Origin: Opitutaceae bacterium | GTDB lineage: Bacteria > Verrucomicrobiota > Verrucomicrobiia > Opitutales > Opitutaceae | NCBI GenBank assembly: GCA_019455245.1 | Contig: JACFMR010000001.1 | Location: 1 to 64,000, forward strand | DNA: 64,000 nt | Reading direction: 5' to 3' | Part shown: positions 1 to 6,839 of the stretch, one piece after another | Position numbering within the stretch: the first letter of the stretch is position 1 | Layout: every line of letters starts with the position of its first letter | Position numbers and translations under genes: made by a program | Notes under the pieces: generated by a model | The model's input: only the letters and a program-made list of their open reading frames with translations | The model's database searches: none | Told to the model about the DNA's origin: nothing

Positions 1-926
1 ACGCCGGGGATGAGCCACTGCATGCTCGCCTCCAGCGGTTGGTCGCCCCAGATGGCGCGGCCGGGATCGCGCAGCTCGCCCTTGAGGCGGCCCTTGATGC
101 GGCGTTGTTCGGCCAGCAGTTCGCGTCCGTAGGCGTCGAAATCGGAATGCACGAGCTCGTAATCGGGCGAATCGGCCAGTGCGGCCGTCAGCAGCTGAAA
201 CCGGGCGGGGCTCCACTCCTGGTGATCGCAGGAGTCGTGCAGCAGAATCGGGCCTACATCGGTCGCGGCGGCTTCCTCGCGGAGAAACTTCAGCAGCAGG
301 CGCCGGAATTCCGCCGGGTCTTCCTCGATGAGACGGTTGGGTTCGTGCGCGCGGCCGACGTGCGCCTGATACGCGCCGTAACCTTGGCGGGCGAACTTGT
401 GGCAGGGCAGCACCGTGCCGTCGGCGCCGGTCCAAAGAAAATTGCGCTGCGTCTCATCGTTGATGCCGCGCCAGAGGATTACGGTTTTGATGCCGCATTG
501 GGCGAAGATCTGCGGCAGCTGGCTGTTGTGACCGAACATGTCCGGCACGTAGCCCGTCGTCGCCGGCTCGGCGCCGAACTCGCGGGCCTGGGCGCGGCCC
601 ACGAGCAGATTGCGGATGATCGCTTCGCCGGAAACGGTGAACTCGTCGGGCATCGAATACCACGGGCCGACCGCGAGCCGGCCCTGTTGACAAAGCGTTT
701 CGATCCGGCGGCGGTGCTCGGGCCGGATCTCGAGATAATCCTCCAGCAAAATCGACTGGCCGTCGGTCTGGAACGGTCCGGGCAGGGCGCCCGACTCGAG
801 CGCGGTGCAGACACGGTCGAGCAGGCGGACGAGGCCATAGCGAAAACCGAACAGGGGTTGATGCCACTCGCGATCCCAGTGGGTGCTGGGCACGTAGTGG
901 ACGCGGCGTTTGCGGGGTGCGGGCAT
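1..926 (-). CDS. GH38-type alpha-mannosidase, N-terminal part (runs off the window edge)
   Basis: About 308 residues are visible; the frame stays open to base 1, so the C-terminus lies outside. The translation begins MPAPRKRRVHYVPSTHWDREW. The H16-W-D18-R-E-W segment is the metal-binding start of family GH38, and the GYVPDMFGH stretch near residues 126-133 carries the Asp (about D129) that matches the catalytic nucleophile of this family. The pattern is closer to bacterial MngB-like alpha-mannosidases than to eukaryotic lysosomal enzymes. Expected role: retaining, zinc-dependent removal of alpha-mannosyl residues from oligosaccharides. No signal peptide is seen, so it is probably cytoplasmic. 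An in-frame ATG at 947 would add seven residues; I prefer 926 because homologues begin close to the HWDREW segment. The family call is strong; substrate and full length are unknown. Confidence 0.85.
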   Translation of the reverse strand, partial: MPAPRKRRVHYVPSTHWDREWHQPLFGFRYGLVRLLDRVCTALESGALPGPFQTDGQSILLEDYLEIRPEHRRRIETLCQQGRLAVGPWYSMPDEFTVSGEAIIRNLLVGRAQAREFGAEPATTGYVPDMFGHNSQLPQIFAQCGIKTVILWRGINDETQRNFLWTGADGTVLPCHKFARQGYGAYQAHVGRAHEPNRLIEEDPAEFRRLLLKFLREEAAATDVGPILLHDSCDHQEWSPARFQLLTAALADSPDYELVHSDFDAYGRELLAEQRRIKGRLKGELRDPGRAIWGDQPLEASMQWLIPG

Positions 927-1271
927 GATGAGGAAAAGAATCGGCATGGCATCTCGCACGCACGGCCACAATCCAATTGCGGCGCAAACATCAATGGCGC
1001 GCAGTCGTTGCGGATTGCGTTCACGCCGCTGCTGCGCGCTTTGCCATCATCGGGTCCGGCGGCGGGCGGTTGGGGCCCAAATCCTGTCTGCGCACGTGCT
1101 GTTCATTAAGGCGCATCATTTGGCCAATCAGATTGAAGAAATAAGTGGGCGGGAGTCACTTGCCGCAGTTGACCGAGGTCACGGAGCTGTCAGTCTGACG
1201 TCGCAGTCAAACGCCAATACTGGCGACCGCCCGTTGACGGCCACCGGTGGAGGCAAAACACCGTTACTCCC

Positions 1272-1499
1272 ATGCACTACTGGAAGATCGAGATTACGGA
1301 GCCGCACAGCGGCGAACTTGGCGAAGCGATCGAGCATGAGGATCATATCCTCGTGGCTGAAGAGTACCATTATGAGGCCGGCCAGAAACTGGAGGTGGCC
1401 GTCCACAAAACCGAAGACCCGCACTGGCACATTTTCACCGACATGGATACGGGCCACCGCTTCAAGATCCCGGCGGAAAAGTATCATCGCGTTGCTTGA
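1272..1499 (+). CDS. small conserved-looking hypothetical protein, 75 aa
   Basis: An acidic, histidine-rich 75-residue protein starting MHYWKIEITEPHSG and ending KYHRVA. It has no signal peptide, membrane segment or cysteine. I do not recognise the family. It is preferred over two longer overlapping frames because its composition (many Glu, His, Lys, Tyr and few Arg, Pro or Ser) is that of a folded soluble protein, while the competitors are Arg/Ser-rich as expected for shadow frames in GC-rich DNA. A GGAGG occurs about 18 bases before the ATG, too far to be a good ribosome site. It stands alone between the GH38 gene on the other strand and a repeat-bearing gap. No function can be proposed. 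Confidence 0.55.
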   Translation: MHYWKIEITEPHSGELGEAIEHEDHILVAEEYHYEAGQKLEVAVHKTEDPHWHIFTDMDTGHRFKIPAEKYHRVA

Positions 1500-1883
1500 G
1501 TAAGTTCACCGGCGGGCTGAACCGCCCGCCGGAGTTGGCGGTTTCCGTGGCCGGGCTCGCCGTGAATTATCCACTACAGGCCCGGCGGTCGCGAATTTGT
1601 AGGGGCGCGCCTTGTGCGCGCCCGCGAATCAATCGGACCGATGGAGGGACGGCCTCCCCGCCGTCCGGTTAGGCGAGCGTCGGTAAACGCGGCTGGCGCG
1701 GAGGGGCGGCCCCGTCAATCGTGCGCCTCCGGTCCGCAATCATTCTGATTGGGCATCGCTCCGATTAGTCCGAAAGTAATCATATTGGATCGGTGCAAAA
1801 CCGGGGTTGCCAAGGTCGGGCGGACGCATCGCACTTACGCGTCCGTCCTTCCTCCACCTTCTACCCCTGTCTGACCCGCCGGT
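1500..1883. other. gene-free stretch with short palindromes
   Basis: No credible coding frame. It holds two hairpins described separately and, at about 1740-1800, a locally AT-rich stretch upstream of the large secreted protein gene, which may contain its promoter. I cannot identify clear -35/-10 boxes. Confidence 0.6.
1590..1672. repeat. two REP-like palindromes side by side
   Basis: The first palindrome is GGGCGCGC-cttgt-GCGCGCCC at 1603-1623, preceded by TTGTAGG and flanked by a direct repeat CGCGAAT (1590-1596 and 1623-1629). The second is GGACGGC-ctcccc-GCCGTCC at 1647-1666. Neither is followed by a T-run, so they are not classical terminators. The TTGTAGG flank recurs, on the opposite strand, beside the GCGGGACG/CGTCCCGC palindrome at 12083-12107, which suggests a dispersed element family. 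Confidence 0.55.
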
Positions 1884-4800
1884 ATGTTTGTCCTGCTCCG
1901 TGTTGTCTCGCGCCTGTTTTCAGGCAACGCGACCGGGTGGGCGGATGCTGCTTCTGACCGGAGCCGACGAAGCCTGCGCCGCACGTTGACGCTCATCGCG
2001 GCGATTGCGTTCGCGGTCCTGCCGGCGGCGGCGAATTTCACCGACGTGACGGCGGGCTCGGGTATCGATTACGTGCAGGCGGCGCGCGGGTCGTCCGATC
2101 TGGCGGTTTACGGCGGGGCGCTGGCGGCGGTGGATGTGGACGGGGACGGCTGGGTGGATGTGGTTGCGGCGCGTTCGGACGGCGGCTGTTTGCTGTTCAT
2201 GAACAATGGCGACGGCACTTTTCGCGAGGAAGGCGCGGCGCGCGGACTCGCGGGCGTCAGCGGCATCGGCGGCATCGCGGCGGGCGATTTCACCAACAGC
2301 GGCCGCCAGGACCTGTTCATGGTGCCGCTCAACGGCTATCGCTGCTTCTACCTCGTCAACGACGGCAACGGCAATTTCACCGAGCAGGCGCAGGCCCGCG
2401 GGGCGGACCTGACCACTACGATCAACCCGCACCAGGGCTTCAGCGTCAGCCTGGTGGACTACGATCGCGACGGTTATCTCGACCTGTATTTCACGGAGTG
2501 GGGCGTGGCCTCGTCGGCGGAGAACCACCTGCATTCGGCGTTGTTGCGCAACCGCGGGGCGGCGGCGCCGGGGCATTTTGAAAACCGTACGCAGGCCGCG
2601 GGGCTCACGCAGCCGCGCAAGGGCGGCACACATCACGGTTACTCCGCGGCGTGGGCGGATTTCGACAGCGACGGTTGGCCCGATCTCGCGCTCGTGTCCG
2701 ATTTCGGCACGAGCCAGTTCTTCTGGAACAACGGCGACGGCACCTTCACTGAGCGCGGCAAGGAATCCGGCGTGGCGCTGGACGAGAACGGCATGGGCGT
2801 GGCAGTTGGCGATTACGACGGCGACGGCCAGCTGGATTTGTTCATTACCTCCATTTTCGACCGCGTGTCCTACGCGCACAGCGGCGCCATCACGGGCAAC
2901 AAACTCTACCGCTACACGGGAGACCGGCGTTTCACCGAAACCGCGACCGCGGCCGGCGTTGACCGCACCGGCTGGAGTTGGGGCGCCGCATTTCTCGATC
3001 ACGACAACAACGGCACGCCCGACCTGCTTGTGACCAACGGCATCACCGACGGACTCGTGCCCGATCCCGCCGTGCCGGCGTCGAGCGACGCGGAGAACGA
3101 TCCCACGGTGCTGTTTCGCAACGACGGCCAGGGCCGGTTTGCCGACATCACCGCCGGTTCCGACATCACCGATTCCGGACAGGGTCGCGCCGTGGTGGTG
3201 TTCGATTACGACAACGACGGCGACGAGGACGTGCTGATCAGCCAGGCCTACGGCCGGCCGATCCTTTACCGCAACAACGCCGCGAGCAACGGACAGCGCT
3301 GGTTGCGCGTGCGTCTGCAGGGCACCGCCTCGAACCGCGGCGGCATTGGCGCGATCGTGAAGGTGAACAACGGCGGCAAGGTGCAGACGCAGGTGTTCAA
3401 TCCGACCAACAGCTTCATCGGCCAGCGCGGACCGATCATGCATTTCGGGCTCGGCGCGGCGGGCGCCACGGTGAACTCGGTCGAGGTCCGCTGGCCCGGC
3501 GGCACGGTGCAGACCGTCACCGGACTCGCCACCAACCAGTCGCACCTGATCGTGGAAGCGCAGGACACCCAGACCGCGCCGGTCATCACGCGGCAGCCCG
3601 TGGGCGGTGATTTTGCCAAGGAGGATGCCGTCACGCTGACCGTGGCGGCCACGGGCAATCCCGCGCCGGTCTTCGTGTGGGAAAAGGATGGTACGGCCAT
3701 TCCGGGGGCGACGGGCCCGACGTTGTCGCTCAACCCGCTGCGGCCGGTGGACGCCGGTGTTTACACGGCGCGCGCCATCAATCCCCGCGGGGCCGCGACA
3801 TCACAGCCCGCGGTGATCCGCGTAACGGCCGATCTCAACCGGCACTCCGTCGCCGGTTGGTGGAATCGCGTGATGCTCGATGCGATCCGCGCCGACCTGC
3901 CGTATCCGACGATCCACGCGCGCAACCTCTTTCACGTTTCGGCCGCGATGTGGGATGCGTTTTGGGCCTACGACGCCACGGGCTGGAGTCGGGCACGGCC
4001 GGTCTTTCATCGCGAGACGGTCGATCTCGATGCGCTCGGCGCCTCGCGCGAAGCCGCGCGGCAGGAAGCGATCAGTTATGCGGCCCATCGCGTGTTGACC
4101 GCGCGCTACCGCAACAGCGTCGGCCACGTCGAAACACTCGCGGGCTTTCGCTGGCTGATGCAGCAGCTCGGCTACGATCCGAATTTCACCGGCACCACCG
4201 GCACTTCGCCGGCGGCGACCGGCAACCGCATCGGTCAGGCCGTGCTTGATGCCACCTGGAACGACGGCGCCAACGAGGCCGGCAATTACGTGGACAACAG
4301 CGGCTACACCGCGCGCAACCAACCGCTCGATTTCAAACTGCCCGGCACGACCATGGCGGAGCCCAATTACTGGCAGCCGTTGCTCTTCGACCGCGCGGTC
4401 ACGCAAAACGGCATCGAACTCGGCGCCACCGTGCAGTATTTCATCGGCTCCAACTGGCGGATGGTGCGCGGGTTCGCCCTCGAAAAACCCACGCCGTCCA
4501 CCATCGCCCTCGATCCCGGTCCGCCGCCGCGGCTGGGCACCGACAGCGCCGCGGAGTATCGCCGGCAGGCCGTGGAGGTCATCCGCTTTTCGTCGCTGCT
4601 CGATCCCGCCGACGGCGCGCGCATCAACATCTCGCCGGGCTACCGGCTGAACAACACCCTCGGTACCAACAACGGCAACGGTCACACCGTCAACCCGGTG
4701 ACGGGCCAGCCCTATGCGTCCAACTTCGTGCGGCGCGCCGACTACGGCCGGATCCTCGCCGAATACTGGGCCGACGGTCCGGCTTCGGAAACACCGCCGG

Positions 4801-5825
4801 GACATTGGAACGTGATCTTCAACGACATCACCGCCGACCCGCGCCTCACGCGTCGGTTTGGTGGCGCCGGCCCGGAGCTGTCGCGGTTGGAATGGGATGT
4901 TTGCGGCTATCTGGCGCTGAACGGTGCGCTGCACGATGCCGCGATTGCGGCGTGGACGGTCAAACGCCAATACGACAGCGCGCGGCCGATTTCGATGATC
5001 CGTCACCTCGCCGGGCTCGGTCAGTCCAGCGATCCGGCGCAACCGGCCTATCACTCCGGCGGGATCCCGCTTGAGCCAGGCCTGATCGAGGTGATCACGG
5101 CCGAATCGGCCGCGGCCGGCCAACGGCACGCGCATCTCGCGGATCACGTGGGCAAGATTGCCGTGCGTTCGTGGCGCGGTGCGCCGGCGGATTTTGTCAC
5201 CGAGACGGGCGGGGTGGGCTGGATTCTGGCCGAGCGTTGGATGCCCTACCAAATGTCGACCTTTGTGAGTCCGGCGTTTGCGGGTTACGTGTCGGGGCAC
5301 AGCGCGTTCAGCCGGGCGGGGGCCGAGGTGCTGACGCGGCTCACCGGTTCGGCGTTTTTCCCCGGCGGGCTGGGGGAGCGCCGCTTCGGTGCCGGGGCAT
5401 ACCTGATTTTTGAATACGGTCCGGCGGAGGACACTGTGCTGCAATGGGCCACGTATTACGACGCGGCGGACAACGCGGGCCTGTCGCGCCTGTGGGGCGG
5501 TATCCACATCGAAGCGGACGATTTCGCCGGCCGCAAAATCGGCGCCGACATCGGCCGCGCGGCCTTCCTGCAAGCCGAGAGCCTGCGCGGCGGCGATCCG
5601 GCCCCGGCGCCGCGCATGCCCGGCGCGAGTCCCGCTTCACCGGTTGAAACGCCCGTACCCACCACGCCCTCGAATCCATCCCCCGGCCCCTCCGCGCCGA
5701 CCGGTGGCGGGAGCAGCAGCAGTGGCGGCGGCAGCGGCGGCGGTGCCCCGAGCGTGTATTTTCTGCTTGGGTTGGGTTTGTTGCAGGTGCTGCGGCTCGT
5801 TCGGGATCGGCGGCGCGCGGGCTGA
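1884..5825 (+). CDS. secreted FG-GAP/ASPIC-UnbV, Ig-like and vanadium haloperoxidase fusion protein
   Basis: 1313 residues. Order: basic N-terminus and signal-like hydrophobic segment ending LPAAANF near residue 51; several FG-GAP/VCBS repeats with Ca-binding D-x-D-x-D-G loops (residues about 55-460); an ASPIC/UnbV-like segment (about 470-545, with NSVEVRWPGG); one Ig-like domain (about 555-640, ending DAGVYTARAINPRG); then a vanadium-dependent haloperoxidase (PAP2 superfamily) domain. In the last, SARPISMIRHL, SGHSAFSR (about residue 1137) and GGIHIEADDFAGRKIG (about residue 1205) match the vanadate-binding Arg, Ser-Gly-His-Ser and catalytic His motifs. A Pro/Thr/Ser then Gly/Ser linker leads to a C-terminal hydrophobic helix and a final basic cluster (RDRRRAG), resembling GlyGly-CTERM sorting tails. 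The start could instead be TTG at 1986. Expected: an exported, surface-held haloperoxidase or acid-phosphatase-like enzyme; the substrate is unknown. Confidence 0.85.
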   Translation: MFVLLRVVSRLFSGNATGWADAASDRSRRSLRRTLTLIAAIAFAVLPAAANFTDVTAGSGIDYVQAARGSSDLAVYGGALAAVDVDGDGWVDVVAARSDGGCLLFMNNGDGTFREEGAARGLAGVSGIGGIAAGDFTNSGRQDLFMVPLNGYRCFYLVNDGNGNFTEQAQARGADLTTTINPHQGFSVSLVDYDRDGYLDLYFTEWGVASSAENHLHSALLRNRGAAAPGHFENRTQAAGLTQPRKGGTHHGYSAAWADFDSDGWPDLALVSDFGTSQFFWNNGDGTFTERGKESGVALDENGMGVAVGDYDGDGQLDLFITSIFDRVSYAHSGAITGNKLYRYTGDRRFTETATAAGVDRTGWSWGAAFLDHDNNGTPDLLVTNGITDGLVPDPAVPASSDAENDPTVLFRNDGQGRFADITAGSDITDSGQGRAVVVFDYDNDGDEDVLISQAYGRPILYRNNAASNGQRWLRVRLQGTASNRGGIGAIVKVNNGGKVQTQVFNPTNSFIGQRGPIMHFGLGAAGATVNSVEVRWPGGTVQTVTGLATNQSHLIVEAQDTQTAPVITRQPVGGDFAKEDAVTLTVAATGNPAPVFVWEKDGTAIPGATGPTLSLNPLRPVDAGVYTARAINPRGAATSQPAVIRVTADLNRHSVAGWWNRVMLDAIRADLPYPTIHARNLFHVSAAMWDAFWAYDATGWSRARPVFHRETVDLDALGASREAARQEAISYAAHRVLTARYRNSVGHVETLAGFRWLMQQLGYDPNFTGTTGTSPAATGNRIGQAVLDATWNDGANEAGNYVDNSGYTARNQPLDFKLPGTTMAEPNYWQPLLFDRAVTQNGIELGATVQYFIGSNWRMVRGFALEKPTPSTIALDPGPPPRLGTDSAAEYRRQAVEVIRFSSLLDPADGARINISPGYRLNNTLGTNNGNGHTVNPVTGQPYASNFVRRADYGRILAEYWADGPASETPPGHWNVIFNDITADPRLTRRFGGAGPELSRLEWDVCGYLALNGALHDAAIAAWTVKRQYDSARPISMIRHLAGLGQSSDPAQPAYHSGGIPLEPGLIEVITAESAAAGQRHAHLADHVGKIAVRSWRGAPADFVTETGGVGWILAERWMPYQMSTFVSPAFAGYVSGHSAFSRAGAEVLTRLTGSAFFPGGLGERRFGAGAYLIFEYGPAEDTVLQWATYYDAADNAGLSRLWGGIHIEADDFAGRKIGADIGRAAFLQAESLRGGDPAPAPRMPGASPASPVETPVPTTPSNPSPGPSAPTGGGSSSSGGGSGGGAPSVYFLLGLGLLQVLRLVRDRRRAG

Positions 5826-5864
5826 ATTATCCGGTTTGCCGGAAATCGTCCCCAACAAAGCGCA

Positions 5865-6014
5865 CTACAAAGACCGCGGCAGACGCTTTTCCAGAAACGC
5901 GGCTAGCTTGGGCAGCTTCCCGTCGCCGAGGCCGTCGAACAAACCTACGAAATCTTCCGATGGTCGCGGCTCGGCGTCAGACGACAGCGGAGGTATGGGC
6001 GGAGTGGAAATCGA
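5865..6014 (-). other. short open stretch, possible remnant of a partner gene
   Basis: Overlapping the 3' end of the RHH-like gene in another frame, about 49 codons are open and end with TAG. The last part reads FVGLFDGLGDGKLPKLAAFLE then KRLPRSL, which looks like real protein. No ATG or GTG starts it, only a TTG. It could be the tail of a gene broken by a frameshift near 5990, or chance. Confidence 0.2.
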
Positions 6015-6372
6015 TCATCCGCAGCCGGTCTGAAGCCGACGCGACGGAATTGCGCTGCTGGATGGCTTGGGGACTGACGAGCCCCAGGTCGAGCAGCGCC
6101 TGATCGAACTCGCGTTGCGCGCGCTTGAAGCGCGCGACCTGGGTGGCGGTCTTGAAGCGAGCGGGCATCTTCGGAGCCTTGGCGAGAACCAGTTCGCGCA
6201 GTCGCAGATCTGACACCGAGGCTTTATCCCGCACCAACTGCCGGGCGGCGCGACGCAGCAAAGCCATAACCGTCGTGTTTTCCCGCCGGGCAATCTCCGT
6301 CAAAGCCGTCAACACGGCCTCGTGCTCGGCCAGGCTTTGGCGGCGCTTGGATTTGGAGAGTTGGTTGGGCAT
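5977..6372 (-). CDS. ribbon-helix-helix-like DNA-binding protein (antitoxin-like), 131 aa
   Basis: Starts MPNQLSKSKRRQSLAEHEAV. Residues about 12-50 (a short beta-like strand, then helix LTALTEIARRENTT and helix VMALLRRAARQLVRDKA) fit the ribbon-helix-helix fold of small repressors and antitoxins. The middle is a basic helical region (ARFKTATQVARFKRAQREFD). The last dozen residues (MIDFHSAHTSAVV) look unlike a normal ending and overlap another open frame, so the 3' end may be frameshifted. A perfect 17-base palindrome starts six bases upstream of the ATG, which fits autoregulation. No intact toxin gene is found on either side. The fold is inferred from the helix pattern only; it may simply be a stand-alone regulator. 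Confidence 0.6.
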   Translation of the reverse strand: MPNQLSKSKRRQSLAEHEAVLTALTEIARRENTTVMALLRRAARQLVRDKASVSDLRLRELVLAKAPKMPARFKTATQVARFKRAQREFDQALLDLGLVSPQAIQQRNSVASASDRLRMIDFHSAHTSAVV

Positions 6373-6378
6373 GACACA

Positions 6379-6395
6379 AAGGTTGTTTCAACCTT
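6379..6395. promoter_or_regulatory. palindrome AAGGTTG-TTT-CAACCTT at the RHH-like gene start
   Basis: A perfect 7-bp inverted repeat with a 3-base spacer sits six bases before the ATG of the 131-residue gene, where a bound dimer would block promoter or ribosome access. Probable operator for that protein (inference). Confidence 0.5.
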
Positions 6396-6563
6396 AGTGA
6401 CTGATCATGCGCCAACAAGCACGGTTTGGGCCTTGCGTGGGTGGCAGGTGCTGCGGATGGCGCTGCGACCAAAGCGATCAGATCGCGTTTGAGCGGATTG
6501 GCATTTTCCACCCTTGACGCCGGGCGCGGGCGTCGCAGCTTGTTGTTCCTTTGCCGACTTCAC

Positions 6564-6637
6564 TGCCTGGTGGTGTAATGGCAGCACAGGCGACTTTGAC
6601 TCGCCTAGTCATGGTTCGAATCCATGCCGGGCAGCCA
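6564..6637 (+). tRNA. tRNA-Gln (anticodon UUG)
   Basis: Full cloverleaf. The acceptor stem TGCCTGG pairs with CCGGGCA (one T-G pair), with the U1-A72 first pair usual for tRNA-Gln. The D-arm contains GGTGTAATGGCAGC. The anticodon stem GGCGA/TCGCC holds loop CTTTGAC, giving anticodon TTG. The T-arm is CATGG-TTCGAAT-CCATG. The discriminator is G, followed by an encoded CCA (6635-6637). No second copy of its 3' end is visible in the window. Confidence 0.95.
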
Positions 6638-6720
6638 CAAATAGTGGTGGCGTAGTAGTGATGGTGAAATGGCGGTAGCGGTATGGTAGTGAAGCGGTAG
6701 TGGTGGAATATCGGTAATGC
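6638..6720 (+). repeat. low-complexity TAGTGGTGG / GGTAGTG-rich tract after the tRNA
   Basis: Directly after the tRNA CCA, about 80 bases consist mostly of G, T and A in near-trinucleotide units such as tagtggtgg, gtagtagtg, gcggtagcggta and ggtagtggtgg, with almost no C on this strand. It is not coding in any convincing frame. It resembles a degenerated microsatellite and differs in composition from everything around it. Confidence 0.5.
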
Positions 6721-6765
6721 CGCAGCTGCCCGACGGGTATTCGGCACGAGTGAAGTGCTGCGTGA

Positions 6766-6788
6766 CTCGGAAGTATTGGGCTTCCGAG
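6766..6788. other. hairpin downstream of the primase-helicase operon
   Basis: A perfect 8-bp stem CTCGGAAG-tattggg-CTTCCGAG lies 52 bases after the stop codon of the minus-strand operon. There is no T-run, so it may be a processing or weak termination hairpin. Confidence 0.35.
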
Positions 6789-6839
6789 CAGCTGCCGAGT
6801 TGATTGGGAAACGGGAAAATCACCTGCCGTTGTGGGGTT

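Noticed and set aside
39..1109. A 356-residue plus-strand protein at the left end
   Set aside because: It is antisense to the GH38 segment, which has the HWDREW and GYVPDMFGH motifs.
6478..6747. Small minus-strand ORF over the tRNA region
   Set aside because: It is antisense to a perfect tRNA cloverleaf and to the low-complexity tract, and its residues reflect those sequences.
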